From NCBI GenBank assembly GCA_963815125.1, contig CAWFFM010000003.1:434001-498000 (forward strand): 64,000 nt of DNA, written 5' to 3'. The stretch is from Actinocatenispora sp963815125. GTDB lineage: Bacteria; Actinomycetota; Actinomycetes; Mycobacteriales; Micromonosporaceae. This document shows, one piece after another, positions 18,391 through 26,200 of the stretch; the first letter of the stretch is position 1, and each line of letters opens with the position of its first letter. Made by a program: the position numbers and the translations under genes. Below the pieces are notes generated by a model. That model was given only the letters and a program-made list of their open reading frames with translations, did no database searches and was not told the DNA's origin.

Positions 18391-19128
18391 TCAGCCGTCG
18401 AGAAGACCTTCCGGAACAACCATCTCCCGCCGCTTTCGGTTCATGTGCATGCTCCAGAGCAGTTCGGCCAGCTCAGCGGGGTCGGCCGCGGGTATGTCAC
18501 GTGCGGTCCGGCCCGCGGCCCGTGCGGCTTGGAACCTTTCGTCGGTGGGGGTTCCCGTGATGCGTGCGCCGATGTACAGCATGCCGACGTACACGCCGCA
18601 GTCGGAGATCTCGGTCGCGAGGGATTGCAGGTAGTTGCGCTGGGCAGCCAGCAGGGGTGGCCAGCCGGTCATACGCGGTAGCCCCTGGACGGCGGCGGCT
18701 CCCTGGGCGGTGAGGATCGCGCCGTCACCGCGCTCGATCATGGGCGGAAGAAATTCCCCGACCAGCGCGAGCAGAGTGTCGAGCGTGATGGGCATCAGCT
18801 CGTGCAGACGTTCGGGACGCAGATCGAGCGCGCTGACGAACTCCGGGTCGCCGGGGCCGGGACCGTAGTACAGGACCGTGGGGTCACCGATCTTCGCGCG
18901 AATCTGCTCGGCGAGTGCGGCCACACCAGCGGTGTCGGCCAGGTCGCCGGTCACCACGTGTGCGGTGATGCCATGGGTGGCCAGTTCTGCGGCGAACTGG
19001 TTGAGCCGATCCTGCCGGCGAGCGATCAGGACGACGTCGTACCCTGCCTGCCCGTACCGGCGGGCAACCGCGCGACCGACGCCGGGACCGGCTCCGAAGA
19101 CGGCGATGGACTTGTGTGTGTTGGACAT
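18391..19128 (-). CDS. SDR-family protein, catalytic Tyr/Lys not conserved
   Basis: ATG 19128 (MSNTHKSIAVFGAGPGVGRA) gives 245 residues. The dinucleotide-binding motif GAGPGVG and the following RRQDRL (NADP preference) identify a short-chain dehydrogenase fold. Where classical members have YxxxK, this sequence reads TGWPPLLAAQRNYL, so by eye the Tyr is Trp and the Lys is Leu; NNAG is also absent (YGPGPGDPEF). It may be a divergent reductase using other residues or a non-catalytic binding protein. The gene is divergent from an AraC regulator 72 bp away, which is therefore its likely regulator. Confidence 0.8.
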   Translation of the reverse strand: MSNTHKSIAVFGAGPGVGRAVARRYGQAGYDVVLIARRQDRLNQFAAELATHGITAHVVTGDLADTAGVAALAEQIRAKIGDPTVLYYGPGPGDPEFVSALDLRPERLHELMPITLDTLLALVGEFLPPMIERGDGAILTAQGAAAVQGLPRMTGWPPLLAAQRNYLQSLATEISDCGVYVGMLYIGARITGTPTDERFQAARAAGRTARDIPAADPAELAELLWSMHMNRKRREMVVPEGLLDG

Positions 19129-19200
19129 GCCACCAGCGAACCGCAGCGTGGGCAGACGATCCATGGTCGATCGTCCTCAATTGCTTTGCCAACGTCTACA

Positions 19201-20157
19201 GTGGCGGACGTGGATCTGCTGACCGATCTGCTGGACCGTGCACGTGCCAGGACCACGCTGGTCCGACAGTTGATCCACCGACCGCCGTGGTCGATCACGT
19301 TCGCCGACAGTCCACCGCTCACCGTGATCGCAACGCTCGGCGGCCACGCGGCGATCCAGTTCGACGACCCTGGAGCCAACCCGGGAACCGCGCCGGTACG
19401 CCTGGCGGCTGGGGACATCGCCCTTGTGACCGATGCCGGGCCCTACACGGTTGCCGACGACCCTGGCACCCCGCGCCAGGTCACGATCCGTGGTGGACGG
19501 AAGTACGTCGCCGGCGGGGAGTCAGCGGCAGTCAGCCGGAACCTGGCGCCGCGCACCTACGGCGACGGTCTGCCCGGGGCCACGATCATGCTCCGGGCCG
19601 CCTACCAGCTCCACGGAGACGTCAGCGATCGATTGCTGGCCCTGCTGCCGCCGCTGGCCGTGGTGCCGGCCGGGCCGCAGACCGGAGCGGCGTTGGACCT
19701 GCTCACCGCCGAGGTCTCCCGCGACGAACCGGGCCAGGGCGCGGTACTCAACCGACTGCTCGATCTGGTACTGGTACTGGCGTTGCGAGCCTGGTGCGCC
19801 GGTTCGGCAACCCTGCCCGCGTGGTACCGGGCGCTGGGTGACCCAGCCATCGGGCAGGCGCTGCACCTGCTTCACGCCCAGCCCGCCCACCGATGGACAA
19901 TCGCCGACCTGGCCGCCAGAGTCGGCCTGTCCCGCGCCGCGTTCGCCGCCCGGTTCACCACCCTGGTCGGTGAACCACCGCTCGCCTACCTGACCGGCTG
20001 GCGGATGACCCTGGCGGCGGATCTGCTCAGGGACACCGACCAGACGATCGCGGCGATCGCCCGAGACACCGGCTACACGGACGCGTTCGCCTTCAGCGTG
20101 GCGTTCAAGCGCGTCCGCCGTGTCAGCCCCTCAACCTGGCGACGCCAAGCCCGCTGA
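19201..20157 (+). CDS. AraC-family regulator with cupin sensor domain
   Basis: The start is GTG 19201 (VADVDLLTDLLDRARARTTL) or GTG 19210; longer frames run into the divergent SDR gene. The 318-residue product has an N-terminal cupin domain (about 1-190; LTVIATLGGHAAIQF, RLAAGDIALVTDAGPYTVAD) and a C-terminal double HTH (about 215-315: WTIADLAARVGLSRAAFAAR, IAAIARDTGYTDAFAFSVAF, then FKRVRRVSPSTWR). Regulators of this cupin_6/HTH_18 type usually control the divergent oxidoreductase gene and respond to a small molecule. The shared 72-bp gap must contain both promoters. Confidence 0.9.
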   Translation: MADVDLLTDLLDRARARTTLVRQLIHRPPWSITFADSPPLTVIATLGGHAAIQFDDPGANPGTAPVRLAAGDIALVTDAGPYTVADDPGTPRQVTIRGGRKYVAGGESAAVSRNLAPRTYGDGLPGATIMLRAAYQLHGDVSDRLLALLPPLAVVPAGPQTGAALDLLTAEVSRDEPGQGAVLNRLLDLVLVLALRAWCAGSATLPAWYRALGDPAIGQALHLLHAQPAHRWTIADLAARVGLSRAAFAARFTTLVGEPPLAYLTGWRMTLAADLLRDTDQTIAAIARDTGYTDAFAFSVAFKRVRRVSPSTWRRQAR

Positions 20158-20248
20158 CCCGTCCACACCGCGAACATCCCCGGTCGCGCTCCCCGCGTGC
20201 CCGGACCATCGGCGTGCCCCCGGCAGGCCGTCACCCGAAGTACGCTGC

Positions 20249-20281
20249 AAGGTGCCACTTTCCCGAGAAGGATGGCACCTT
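20249..20281. promoter_or_regulatory. Inverted repeat upstream of the GntR gene
   Basis: Arms AAGGTGCCA (20249-20257) and TGGCACCTT (20273-20281) are perfectly inverted around 15 bases that include CTTTCCCGAGAA. The 13-mer ACTTTCCCGAGAA recurs at 21084-21096, just after the GntR gene and before the next gene. Both sites are plausible operators for the GntR protein (inference). Confidence 0.5.
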
Positions 20282-20309
20282 ACTAGTGAAGTTCCGAGAG
20301 GTGGTGCGG

Positions 20310-21056
20310 ATGCCGAGCGGTAGGGGAGGCGCGTACCAACGGATCGCCGACGACCTGCTCGCCAAGATCGACAATGGCGAGTTGGCCCCAGGCGACCTCC
20401 TGCCGTCGATCAGCGAGTTGATGGCCCAGTACAACGTCTCGAAGTCCACTGTGGCCGGAGCGATGGACGTACTTAGAGCCTCTGGCGCCGTAGTTACGAG
20501 GCAGGGCACATCCGCACGTGTGCGGGACTTCCGTACGATCCGGCGCAGCTCGCCAAGCCGGCTGTCCCGTGAGCGTTGGGGGACAGGGCAGATGATCCAG
20601 GACGCGGACACGGCTGACCGCCTTCGCGTGGTGGACGTCGTGGTCCAAGTTGGGCGGGCGCCGGAGTGGGTCACCGAGTCTCTGGGACTCGCCGTGGATG
20701 GCGAGGTCCTGTCGCGGTCCCGACGATTCATGGTGGAGGATCGGCCGGTCCAACTGGCCGTCAGCTACTACCCGGCGAGTCTGGTGCGCGCGACCGCCAT
20801 CGCGCTGGTGGACACCGGGCCCGGTGGGTCCTATCAGCGGCTGGCAGAGCTGGACAGGGCACCGGCCCGGTTCACCGAACATCTCCACGGCCGGATGCCG
20901 ACCAGGCAGGAGATGCGTGATCTGCTGCTGCCTGCTGGCGTGCCAGTGCTGGAGTTGACCCGACGCGCGTTCACGGCCGATGACCAGTGTGTGGAAGTCA
21001 ATCGGATGATCCTCGACTGCAGCGTCTACCTGCTCGACTACAGCTTCTCGGCATAG
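20310..21056 (+). CDS. GntR-family regulator with UTRA effector domain
   Basis: ATG 20310 with GAGAGG upstream gives 248 residues, the typical length of the HutC/FarR subfamily. The N-terminal winged helix covers about residues 8-75 (YQRIADDLLAKIDNGELAPG, LPSISELMAQYNVSKSTVAG); the UTRA domain follows (about 95-245: LSRSRRFMVEDRPVQLAVSYYP, RDLLLPAGVPVLELTRRAF). Members regulate uptake or catabolic genes or transfer functions of actinomycete plasmids and respond to small ligands. No obvious transport partner is adjacent; the nearest downstream gene is a 103-residue unknown. Confidence 0.92.
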   Translation: MPSGRGGAYQRIADDLLAKIDNGELAPGDLLPSISELMAQYNVSKSTVAGAMDVLRASGAVVTRQGTSARVRDFRTIRRSSPSRLSRERWGTGQMIQDADTADRLRVVDVVVQVGRAPEWVTESLGLAVDGEVLSRSRRFMVEDRPVQLAVSYYPASLVRATAIALVDTGPGGSYQRLAELDRAPARFTEHLHGRMPTRQEMRDLLLPAGVPVLELTRRAFTADDQCVEVNRMILDCSVYLLDYSFSA

Positions 21057-21227
21057 CTCGGTCACTTTATCGACCAAGAGTTGACTTTCCCGAGAAAGCC
21101 GGGTATCTCTGAGTTGTGCTTGCGCGGCTTTTGGTTGTCGACCATGCAAGCTCGTTGATATCAGAGGGCCAGGACGCGCAAAGCTTGGCGGCAACGCGTC
21201 CCGGCCCGTGAGCCGAACGGAGAAGCT

Positions 21228-21539
21228 ATGACCAACCCGTCCGACCCGGTGACTGTCTACCACGGGCCGAGCATCCAGGTCGACTGGGCCGAGCTGGATC
21301 AACTGTCCGGCTACAACGTCGTCCGGCGCACTCCCGCTGGCGATGACTCCGGCGTCGCCGACACGCGAGATGGCTTCACGGTGCGCTATCTGCGTACGGA
21401 TCTATCCGATGTGGACACACTGGCGGCGGCTGCCGGCATCATCGCAGCGCACCTGACCGAACAGCTGGTACTCATCGAGGAAACCAACTCCGCTGGCCCT
21501 ATCTGGGAAGCCGCACTCACCGCACCCGTACCCGACTGA
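21228..21539 (+). CDS. Hypothetical protein (103 aa)
   Basis: ATG 21228 follows GGAGAAGCT, a fair ribosome site. The acidic product (VTVYHGPSIQVDWAELDQLS..., TLAAAAGIIAAHLTEQLVLI, EETNSAGPIWEAAL) has no recognised domain or membrane segment. It follows the GntR gene by 171 bp, with a copy of the ACTTTCCCGAGAA motif in the gap, so it may be controlled by that regulator. It ends at a hairpin terminator. Its function is unknown. Confidence 0.65.
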   Translation: MTNPSDPVTVYHGPSIQVDWAELDQLSGYNVVRRTPAGDDSGVADTRDGFTVRYLRTDLSDVDTLAAAAGIIAAHLTEQLVLIEETNSAGPIWEAALTAPVPD

Positions 21540-21548
21540 GCTATCCGT

Positions 21549-21577
21549 GGTCGGCCCGGCGCCGCGCTGGGCCGACC
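21549..21577. terminator. Hairpin terminator between convergent genes
   Basis: Arms GGTCGGCCC (21549-21557) and GGGCCGACC (21569-21577) lie between the stop of the 103-residue gene and the end of the decayed gene on the other strand. Confidence 0.7.
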
Positions 21578-21578
21578 G

Positions 21579-22128
21579 CTATTCCGGGGTTTTCAGTCCG
21601 CAGACCTTCCAGCCACTCTGGTTCCGCATGTCGAATGTCCACAAGCTCAGCGGGATTGTTGATGGTGGACTCGCCGAACGTTGTCCGCGCTTGGATCGGT
21701 AGTGTGACCGGCCACGGTCCTTGCTTGCGGATAAGCTTTGTGACCTGATTCCAGTTGTAGGTGATGAAGGTTCCCTGACTGGGCGTTCTCGAAGGTCTTG
21801 ATCTGATCGATGATCGTTCTGAGTCTGTTGGCGGATCGGGGAACTGTCGCAGAGATAGTTCTCCGAGAAGTTCATGTCCCTCTCGTTCAGCGTCGCGTCA
21901 AGATAGGAGTCGGCGGCTTCCGTTGGCGTGGCCTGGTGGCCGGACCTTGTACGCGTCCTGGAATATGTAGATCCCGGCGGCCAGGGCAAGGACGGCAGCC
22001 AATGCGGCGACGCCGAGACCCAGGAAGCCGACCATGGCACCGAACGTACGGCGGATCGGGGGCTTGACCTTGCGCGGCTTCTTCGCCGGTGCCGCGGTGG
22101 GTCTGTCCATGCCGATGGTGGGGGTCAT
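21579..22128 (-). pseudogene. Frameshifted membrane protein with NTF2-like domain
   Basis: The reading starts at ATG 22128, 7 bp after the stop of the upstream gene: a basic N-terminus, a membrane helix (AMVGFLGLGVAALAAVLALA) and YIFQDAYKVRPPG. It then loses frame (stop at 21898). Homology-like sequence continues in other frames: QATPTEAADSYLDATLNERD and SENYLCDSSP (frame 2), RTIIDQIKTFENAQSG (frame 3), TFITYNWNQVTKLIRKQGPW through TFGESTINNPAE (frame 1), and LWTFDMRNQSGWKVCGLKTPE to the stop at 21579 (frame 2). Four shifts, near 21940, 21825, 21772 and 21645, are needed, each equivalent to one extra base. The joined protein would be about 180 residues, a helix plus a DUF4878/NTF2-like domain. 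It is the last gene of the island's minus-strand series. Confidence 0.75.
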
Positions 22129-22134
22129 GGCAGC

Positions 22135-22731
22135 TCACTCCGCCCAGATCAGGTAGACCGGAACCTCGGTGCCGCGGGCCGGTTGACCGGTGAACGCCCA
22201 GCGATACCAGTCGGGTTCGTCGCAGATCCGTACGCAGATCGTGCCGTCGGCATTCTGGTACGGCTCGGTGGTGGCCCGCAGGTCGCGCCGCTGACTCCTC
22301 GGCGAGACGACCACCACGCGGCGTCCCGCCAACCCGATCACATCGCGGGCCGGCACCGGCTCCCGGGCCGGCGGCGCGTCCAGGGTGACCAGTCGGGACA
22401 GCAGGTCGCGTGACCCGCCGCCGGTCGAGGGTGCCGGGTCCGCGCCGTCCACCTGCTCCACCCAGACCCGGTCGAGCGGGATCAGCGGCGCGAAGACCTC
22501 GACCTGGTCGAGTTCGGCGCGGTAGTAGTCGGCCTCCAGCAGCACCGGCACCAGCCGTTGGCCCTCGGCATCCACCGGATCGTCGGCGCGCAGGTCGTAG
22601 CGCCAGCCGTGGTCCGGGTGCCCGGTCACGACCCGGCTGCCGCGCAACTGGTCGCGGTGACGCGCCGGCGCCAGGACGATCCGGGCCGGATCGTCCGGGA
22701 ACCAGAGGTCCGGGTCGGTGGACTCGCTCAT
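22135..22731 (-). CDS. Hypothetical protein (198 aa)
   Basis: The soluble, acidic, Asp/Arg/Val-rich product starts MSESTDPDLWFPDDPARIVL and ends ARGTEVPVYLIWAE, with no membrane segment. The middle contains LVTLDAPPAREPVPARDVIG and RRVVVVSPRSQRRDL, then YQNADGTICVRICDEPDWYR. No family was recognised. It is directly upstream (7 bp) of the decayed membrane-protein gene and on the same strand as the T4SS operon, though separated from it by a GNAT and a nucleotidyltransferase. The long shadow frame at 21887-22753 is not used. Confidence 0.65.
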   Translation of the reverse strand: MSESTDPDLWFPDDPARIVLAPARHRDQLRGSRVVTGHPDHGWRYDLRADDPVDAEGQRLVPVLLEADYYRAELDQVEVFAPLIPLDRVWVEQVDGADPAPSTGGGSRDLLSRLVTLDAPPAREPVPARDVIGLAGRRVVVVSPRSQRRDLRATTEPYQNADGTICVRICDEPDWYRWAFTGQPARGTEVPVYLIWAE

Positions 22732-22809
22732 CGGCGTGCCGCCGGTCCCACACTGCCAGTGCTCACGGACCGATGGTAGTGGCGTAAACGCCCGATCGGC
22801 ATCATGGCG

Positions 22810-23544
22810 TCACAGGTGTCGCATCCACAGGTTGCTCTCCTGGTAGACGCCACGGTCAGCGCTCCGGTCGATCTCCACCGGATCCAGTGCGTGGGGCACC
22901 ACGTACCGGCCCGTCTGCGGGAAGGCCATCTCCGTCCAGCTCTCCCACTCCGCGACCGTGCCGGTGATGACCATCGAGCGTTCCGCCGCCCCGAGAACCT
23001 CTGCGCCGAGTCGTTGGTGGGTGCGGATCCACGGGTCCAGGTGCAGACCGTCGTCGCGCATCCAGGTGGCGAAGTCGGCCATCGGGGTCAACGGGTACCG
23101 GGTCTTCAACGTCGGCCGTACCGGACAGACGGCGGCGGTCAGCCCCGCGTCGGTGGCCCTCGTCCGCAGCGCACCGAGTACCTGTCCAGCGAGCCCGGCG
23201 CCCTGCCGTCCGGCCGCGACCGCGGCGGCCATGATGCTCATCGTGTTGGGCTCGACGCCCTGCTCATGCTCCTCGACGCAGCGGACCAGCGCCCCGTCGT
23301 ACCCGTCCGGCAGATCGGCCATCGTGCCGTCCCAGCGGAACGGCACGCCCCAGCCGCCCGCGACCACCTCCCCGTCCTGCAACAGACGCAGGTCGTACCC
23401 GGTGAAGAACTCCTGCACCCGGCCGATGTACTCGCGCGAGATCGGGTCGTGGAAGATGAACTCCGGCCACACCTCGCGCAGTGCCGCTGCCGTCTGCTCG
23501 TCGAGGTGCGGGGTGTCCGAAGAGGTGACCACTTCGAAACTCAT
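22810..23544 (-). CDS. GNAT-family acetyltransferase-like protein
   Basis: ATG 23544 (MSFEVVTSSDTPHLDEQTAA) gives 244 residues; upstream codons of the open frame lack support. A GNAT-like core is visible: RLLQDGEVVAGGWGVPFRW, then the acetyl-CoA loop as AAVAAGRQGAGLAGQVLGAL, a variant of Q/RxxGxG/A. The C-terminal third (HLDPWIRTHQRLGAEVL, TGTVAEWESWTEMAFP) resembles uncharacterised actinobacterial GNATs that run longer than the minimal fold. The substrate is unknown. It lies just upstream of, and on the same strand as, the 198-residue unknown, with a 78-bp gap. Confidence 0.75.
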   Translation of the reverse strand: MSFEVVTSSDTPHLDEQTAAALREVWPEFIFHDPISREYIGRVQEFFTGYDLRLLQDGEVVAGGWGVPFRWDGTMADLPDGYDGALVRCVEEHEQGVEPNTMSIMAAAVAAGRQGAGLAGQVLGALRTRATDAGLTAAVCPVRPTLKTRYPLTPMADFATWMRDDGLHLDPWIRTHQRLGAEVLGAAERSMVITGTVAEWESWTEMAFPQTGRYVVPHALDPVEIDRSADRGVYQESNLWMRHL

Positions 23545-23605
23545 GGCCGCAAGCGTAGGGCGGCGCCGCATCCCGATTCCACCGGATTCGGCGACGACGA
23601 TCGGC

Positions 23606-24442
23606 TCATCCGTCCTTCGGGCCGAGTGCGAAGCCCTGCGCGGCAAGGTAGTCGCGTACCGCGCTCTCCAGTGCGGCGGGCCAGGGGACCGCGGTGGCTG
23701 TGGCGATCGACCTGGCTTCACGGAGAAAGACAGTGATGGCGACCTCGCGGGCGTGGTCGACCGATGCCGGGTCGGCGGACGGTACCGGCAGCCCTGCCAG
23801 CACCGCGCGTTGCGGCGCGGTGAGCTTGGTACTCCACTGCTTGGGCCCCATGCCCGGCATCGGCTTGTTGGCCTCGGTGAACAGTTCGTAGAGCATCAGC
23901 TGGACGCTCTGGACGCCGACCTGGCCGAGAAGCCAGTCCTGACGGACATGGACCACCGGCCAGTTGGCCTGCTGCCGCAGTGTCTCCTCGATCAGCCAGG
24001 CGATCCGTTCGGCGTCCGGGCCGGGATCGTCCGGGGCGGGGACCAGGGCGTCCAGGCCGTCCTTGTCGAGTACCACGACGCGGCGGCGCAGCGTGCTACC
24101 GGTGTCCGGGAGCGCACTGACCCTGGCGGAGATGACATCGAGGCGTTCGCAGGTCGGGGTGAGGCAGTAGAACGAGCCGGGACCGATCGGGCGGGCGACG
24201 ACGGTGGGGGTGATGTCGGCGAGCCAGTCACGCCAGCCCTCGGCGAACGCATCGAAGTCGGCATCGCGTACCGCGACGGAAAGGTCGAGGTCGGAGCCGG
24301 CGTCGGCAGCGTCCCGCCCGCACGCGCCGTGCAGCCAGACCGCGCGTACCCGTTCGTCGGCAGCGAACACCTCGATCGCCCGGTCGTACAGCGGAAGGTA
24401 CCGCTCCGGAAGTCCGGACAGCTGAGGTGGCCGCGTCGTCAT
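23606..24442 (-). CDS. Nucleotidyltransferase-domain protein (antibiotic-NTase-like)
   Basis: The 278-residue product contains the polymerase-beta-type NTase signature GACGRDAADAGSDLDLSV (about residues 39-56; the form GS-x-DxD) and a helical C-terminal half (ERIAWLIEETLRQQANW, VQSVQLMLYELFTEANKPMP). This arrangement resembles aminoglycoside 6-adenylyltransferases and related stand-alone NTases, some of which act on small molecules and others on tRNA as toxins. Context does not decide between them. It is 41 bp downstream of the M23 gene stop (same strand) and may be read from the T4SS operon. Confidence 0.75.
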   Translation of the reverse strand: MTTRPPQLSGLPERYLPLYDRAIEVFAADERVRAVWLHGACGRDAADAGSDLDLSVAVRDADFDAFAEGWRDWLADITPTVVARPIGPGSFYCLTPTCERLDVISARVSALPDTGSTLRRRVVVLDKDGLDALVPAPDDPGPDAERIAWLIEETLRQQANWPVVHVRQDWLLGQVGVQSVQLMLYELFTEANKPMPGMGPKQWSTKLTAPQRAVLAGLPVPSADPASVDHAREVAITVFLREARSIATATAVPWPAALESAVRDYLAAQGFALGPKDG

Positions 24443-24483
24443 CGCTACATTGTCGGTGGCGTCGTCCGGGGCGGGCAGGCTGG

Positions 24484-25647
24484 TCAGGTGCCGACAGGGG
24501 CGCCCTTGTCCCGCATGAACGGCACCGGGTCGATGGCGCCGTTGGGCGACATGTCGTTGTGCAGGTGTACCTCGAAGTGCAGGTGCGGGCCGTCGGCGTT
24601 GCCGGACTGGCCGACGTAGCCGATGGTCTGGCCGACCTTGACGGTCTGACCGACGTGCACCTCAGGTCGACGGATCATGTGGCAGTAGCGGGTGTTCACC
24701 CCGCCCGCATGCCGGATCTCCACATACCAGCCGCAGCCCTGGACGTTGATGCTGCCGTCGACGTCGCAGTTGCCGGTGGACGGTTCGCAGGTCGAGGTGA
24801 TGACCAGACCGCCGGCCGCGGCCACGATCGGGGTTCCCTTGGGCGGGGCCAGATCCACGCCGGAGTGCATCACGCCGCCGCGCGGTCCGAACGGCGAGCT
24901 GATCGGCCCCTTGACCGGTCGGAGCCAGCCGGACGCGGCAGGCTCACCGGCCGGCGCGCAGTCGCTGGCACCAGGTGGCGCGGTGGCGCCCAGCCCGGTC
25001 CGGGCCGCGCCATTGGCCAGCGCGTTGACCAGGGCGGTGGCGTCGCCCTCCCACTTCGCGTACGCGTCCGGGAAGGCGCTGTTCTGTACCTCCTGCGCCG
25101 CGATCGTGACAGGCAGCTGCTGCCAGCCGTGGATCCCTTTCAGCGCGCTGTAGAACTTGCGGGCCGAGGTCTCCGGGTCCATCAGCTGCCTGACCGTGCC
25201 CCAGCCACCCTCGCCCTCCGGCGGGCTCGGCCGCTGCTGGAACAGGCCGACCGAGTCGTGGTCGTGGCCGACCGAGTCGTGCGGCAGCGCCATGCTGTGC
25301 GCGACCACCACCGGGTAGGCCGGATTGTCATTGGCGTACACCTGCAGGCTGGACTCCTGTAGCGCGGTGGCGATCGCGACGATCCAGCCGCGCGGCGGGA
25401 TGTGCATCGCCGAGCCGGCGCGGATGATGCTGTACGCGCGGGAGCGCTGCACCTGGCTGTAGCCCGACACCGCAGGCAGATTGCCGTACTTCGGCAGCGA
25501 ACCACCGCAGGCCGCCGGGTTCAGCGTCGGCGAGTCCTGCTTGGCGAACAGTCCGCTGACCGCCACCGTGCCACCCAACCCGCAGCAGAGCAGGGTCACC
25601 GTCACCGCCACCGACACCCCGACCCACAGCCCGCGTCGGCGGCTCAT
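24484..25647 (-). CDS. T4SS-associated peptidoglycan hydrolase: lysozyme-like + M23 peptidase
   Basis: ATG 25647 overlaps the stop of the preceding gene (ATGA) and gives 387 residues. An N-terminal membrane anchor (LWVGVSVAVTVTLLCCGLGG) is followed by a transglycosylase-like domain (about 65-190: IATALQESSLQVYANDNPAY, then DSVGLFQQRPS; the Glu in QES is the likely acid) and an M23 zinc peptidase (about 250-380: SSPFGPRGGVMHSGVDLAPP and GPHLHFEVHLH, with the His/Asp/HxH zinc ligands). Two-domain hydrolases of this kind (VirB1-like) open the cell wall for type IV secretion in Gram-positive bacteria. It is the last clearly T4SS-type gene of the operon. Confidence 0.9.
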   Translation of the reverse strand: MSRRRGLWVGVSVAVTVTLLCCGLGGTVAVSGLFAKQDSPTLNPAACGGSLPKYGNLPAVSGYSQVQRSRAYSIIRAGSAMHIPPRGWIVAIATALQESSLQVYANDNPAYPVVVAHSMALPHDSVGHDHDSVGLFQQRPSPPEGEGGWGTVRQLMDPETSARKFYSALKGIHGWQQLPVTIAAQEVQNSAFPDAYAKWEGDATALVNALANGAARTGLGATAPPGASDCAPAGEPAASGWLRPVKGPISSPFGPRGGVMHSGVDLAPPKGTPIVAAAGGLVITSTCEPSTGNCDVDGSINVQGCGWYVEIRHAGGVNTRYCHMIRRPEVHVGQTVKVGQTIGYVGQSGNADGPHLHFEVHLHNDMSPNGAIDPVPFMRDKGAPVGT

Positions 25648-26186
25648 CGTCTGGGGTTCCAGTCGATGCCGTCCACCTGCCACACCGACTTCGTACTCAC
25701 CAGCCGGAACACCAACGTGCCCTGGTCGGTCGGTACGTCCACGTCGGCCCACACCGCGCCGTGGTCGGCCAGCTTCACCGCACCGGTACGCCGCTGCGCC
25801 GGCACGGTCGCCGGATCCATCGTCGGGATCTGCGCCGCCAGCTTCGTACTCGCATACCGGGTGAGCGACTGCCGCCAGGACTTCGCGGCCTGCGCCGACT
25901 TCAGGTACGCCGCACTGAACGTGGTCGCGACCTGGAGCGGGCCTGGCTGGCCCGGCTTCACCACCGGCGCGACCGCGGACGGGGTGCCGACCGGGCCGTC
26001 GTCGGGCGGACCGGACTCGTCCGCCCCGGCACTGGCCGGCGCGCCGACGATAGGGCTGGTGTTCGAGTCGCTGCCGTGCCCGCCGAGCCCCATCAGCCGA
26101 CCGACCAGTACCACCATGACGACCGCCAGCGCGACCAGTCCGGCGATGCCGTACCGGCTGGTCACGAACCGCAGCACCTGGCGCAT
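25644..26186 (-). CDS. VirB8-like membrane protein candidate (NTF2-like domain)
   Basis: The 180-residue product has one membrane helix near the N-terminus (YGIAGLVALAVVMVVLVGRL), a Pro/Gly/Asp-rich linker, and an outer domain (about 85-178: LQVATTFSAAYLKSAQAAKS, WADVDVPTDQGTLVFRLV, SVWQVDGIDWNPRR). The pattern of one helix plus a small alpha/beta NTF2-like domain is what VirB8/TcpC-type scaffold proteins have. Gene order (after the VirB6-like gene, overlapping the VirB1-like hydrolase gene) supports this. The assignment rests on topology and context, not on clear sequence similarity. Confidence 0.7.
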   Translation of the reverse strand: MRQVLRFVTSRYGIAGLVALAVVMVVLVGRLMGLGGHGSDSNTSPIVGAPASAGADESGPPDDGPVGTPSAVAPVVKPGQPGPLQVATTFSAAYLKSAQAAKSWRQSLTRYASTKLAAQIPTMDPATVPAQRRTGAVKLADHGAVWADVDVPTDQGTLVFRLVSTKSVWQVDGIDWNPRR

Positions 26187-26200
26187 GACAGTCTCCCGGG

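Noticed and set aside
21887..22753. 288-codon minus-strand frame overlapping the 198-residue unknown
   Set aside because: Arg/Pro/Gly-rich shadow; the overlapping frame at 22135-22731 has better composition and a sensible start.
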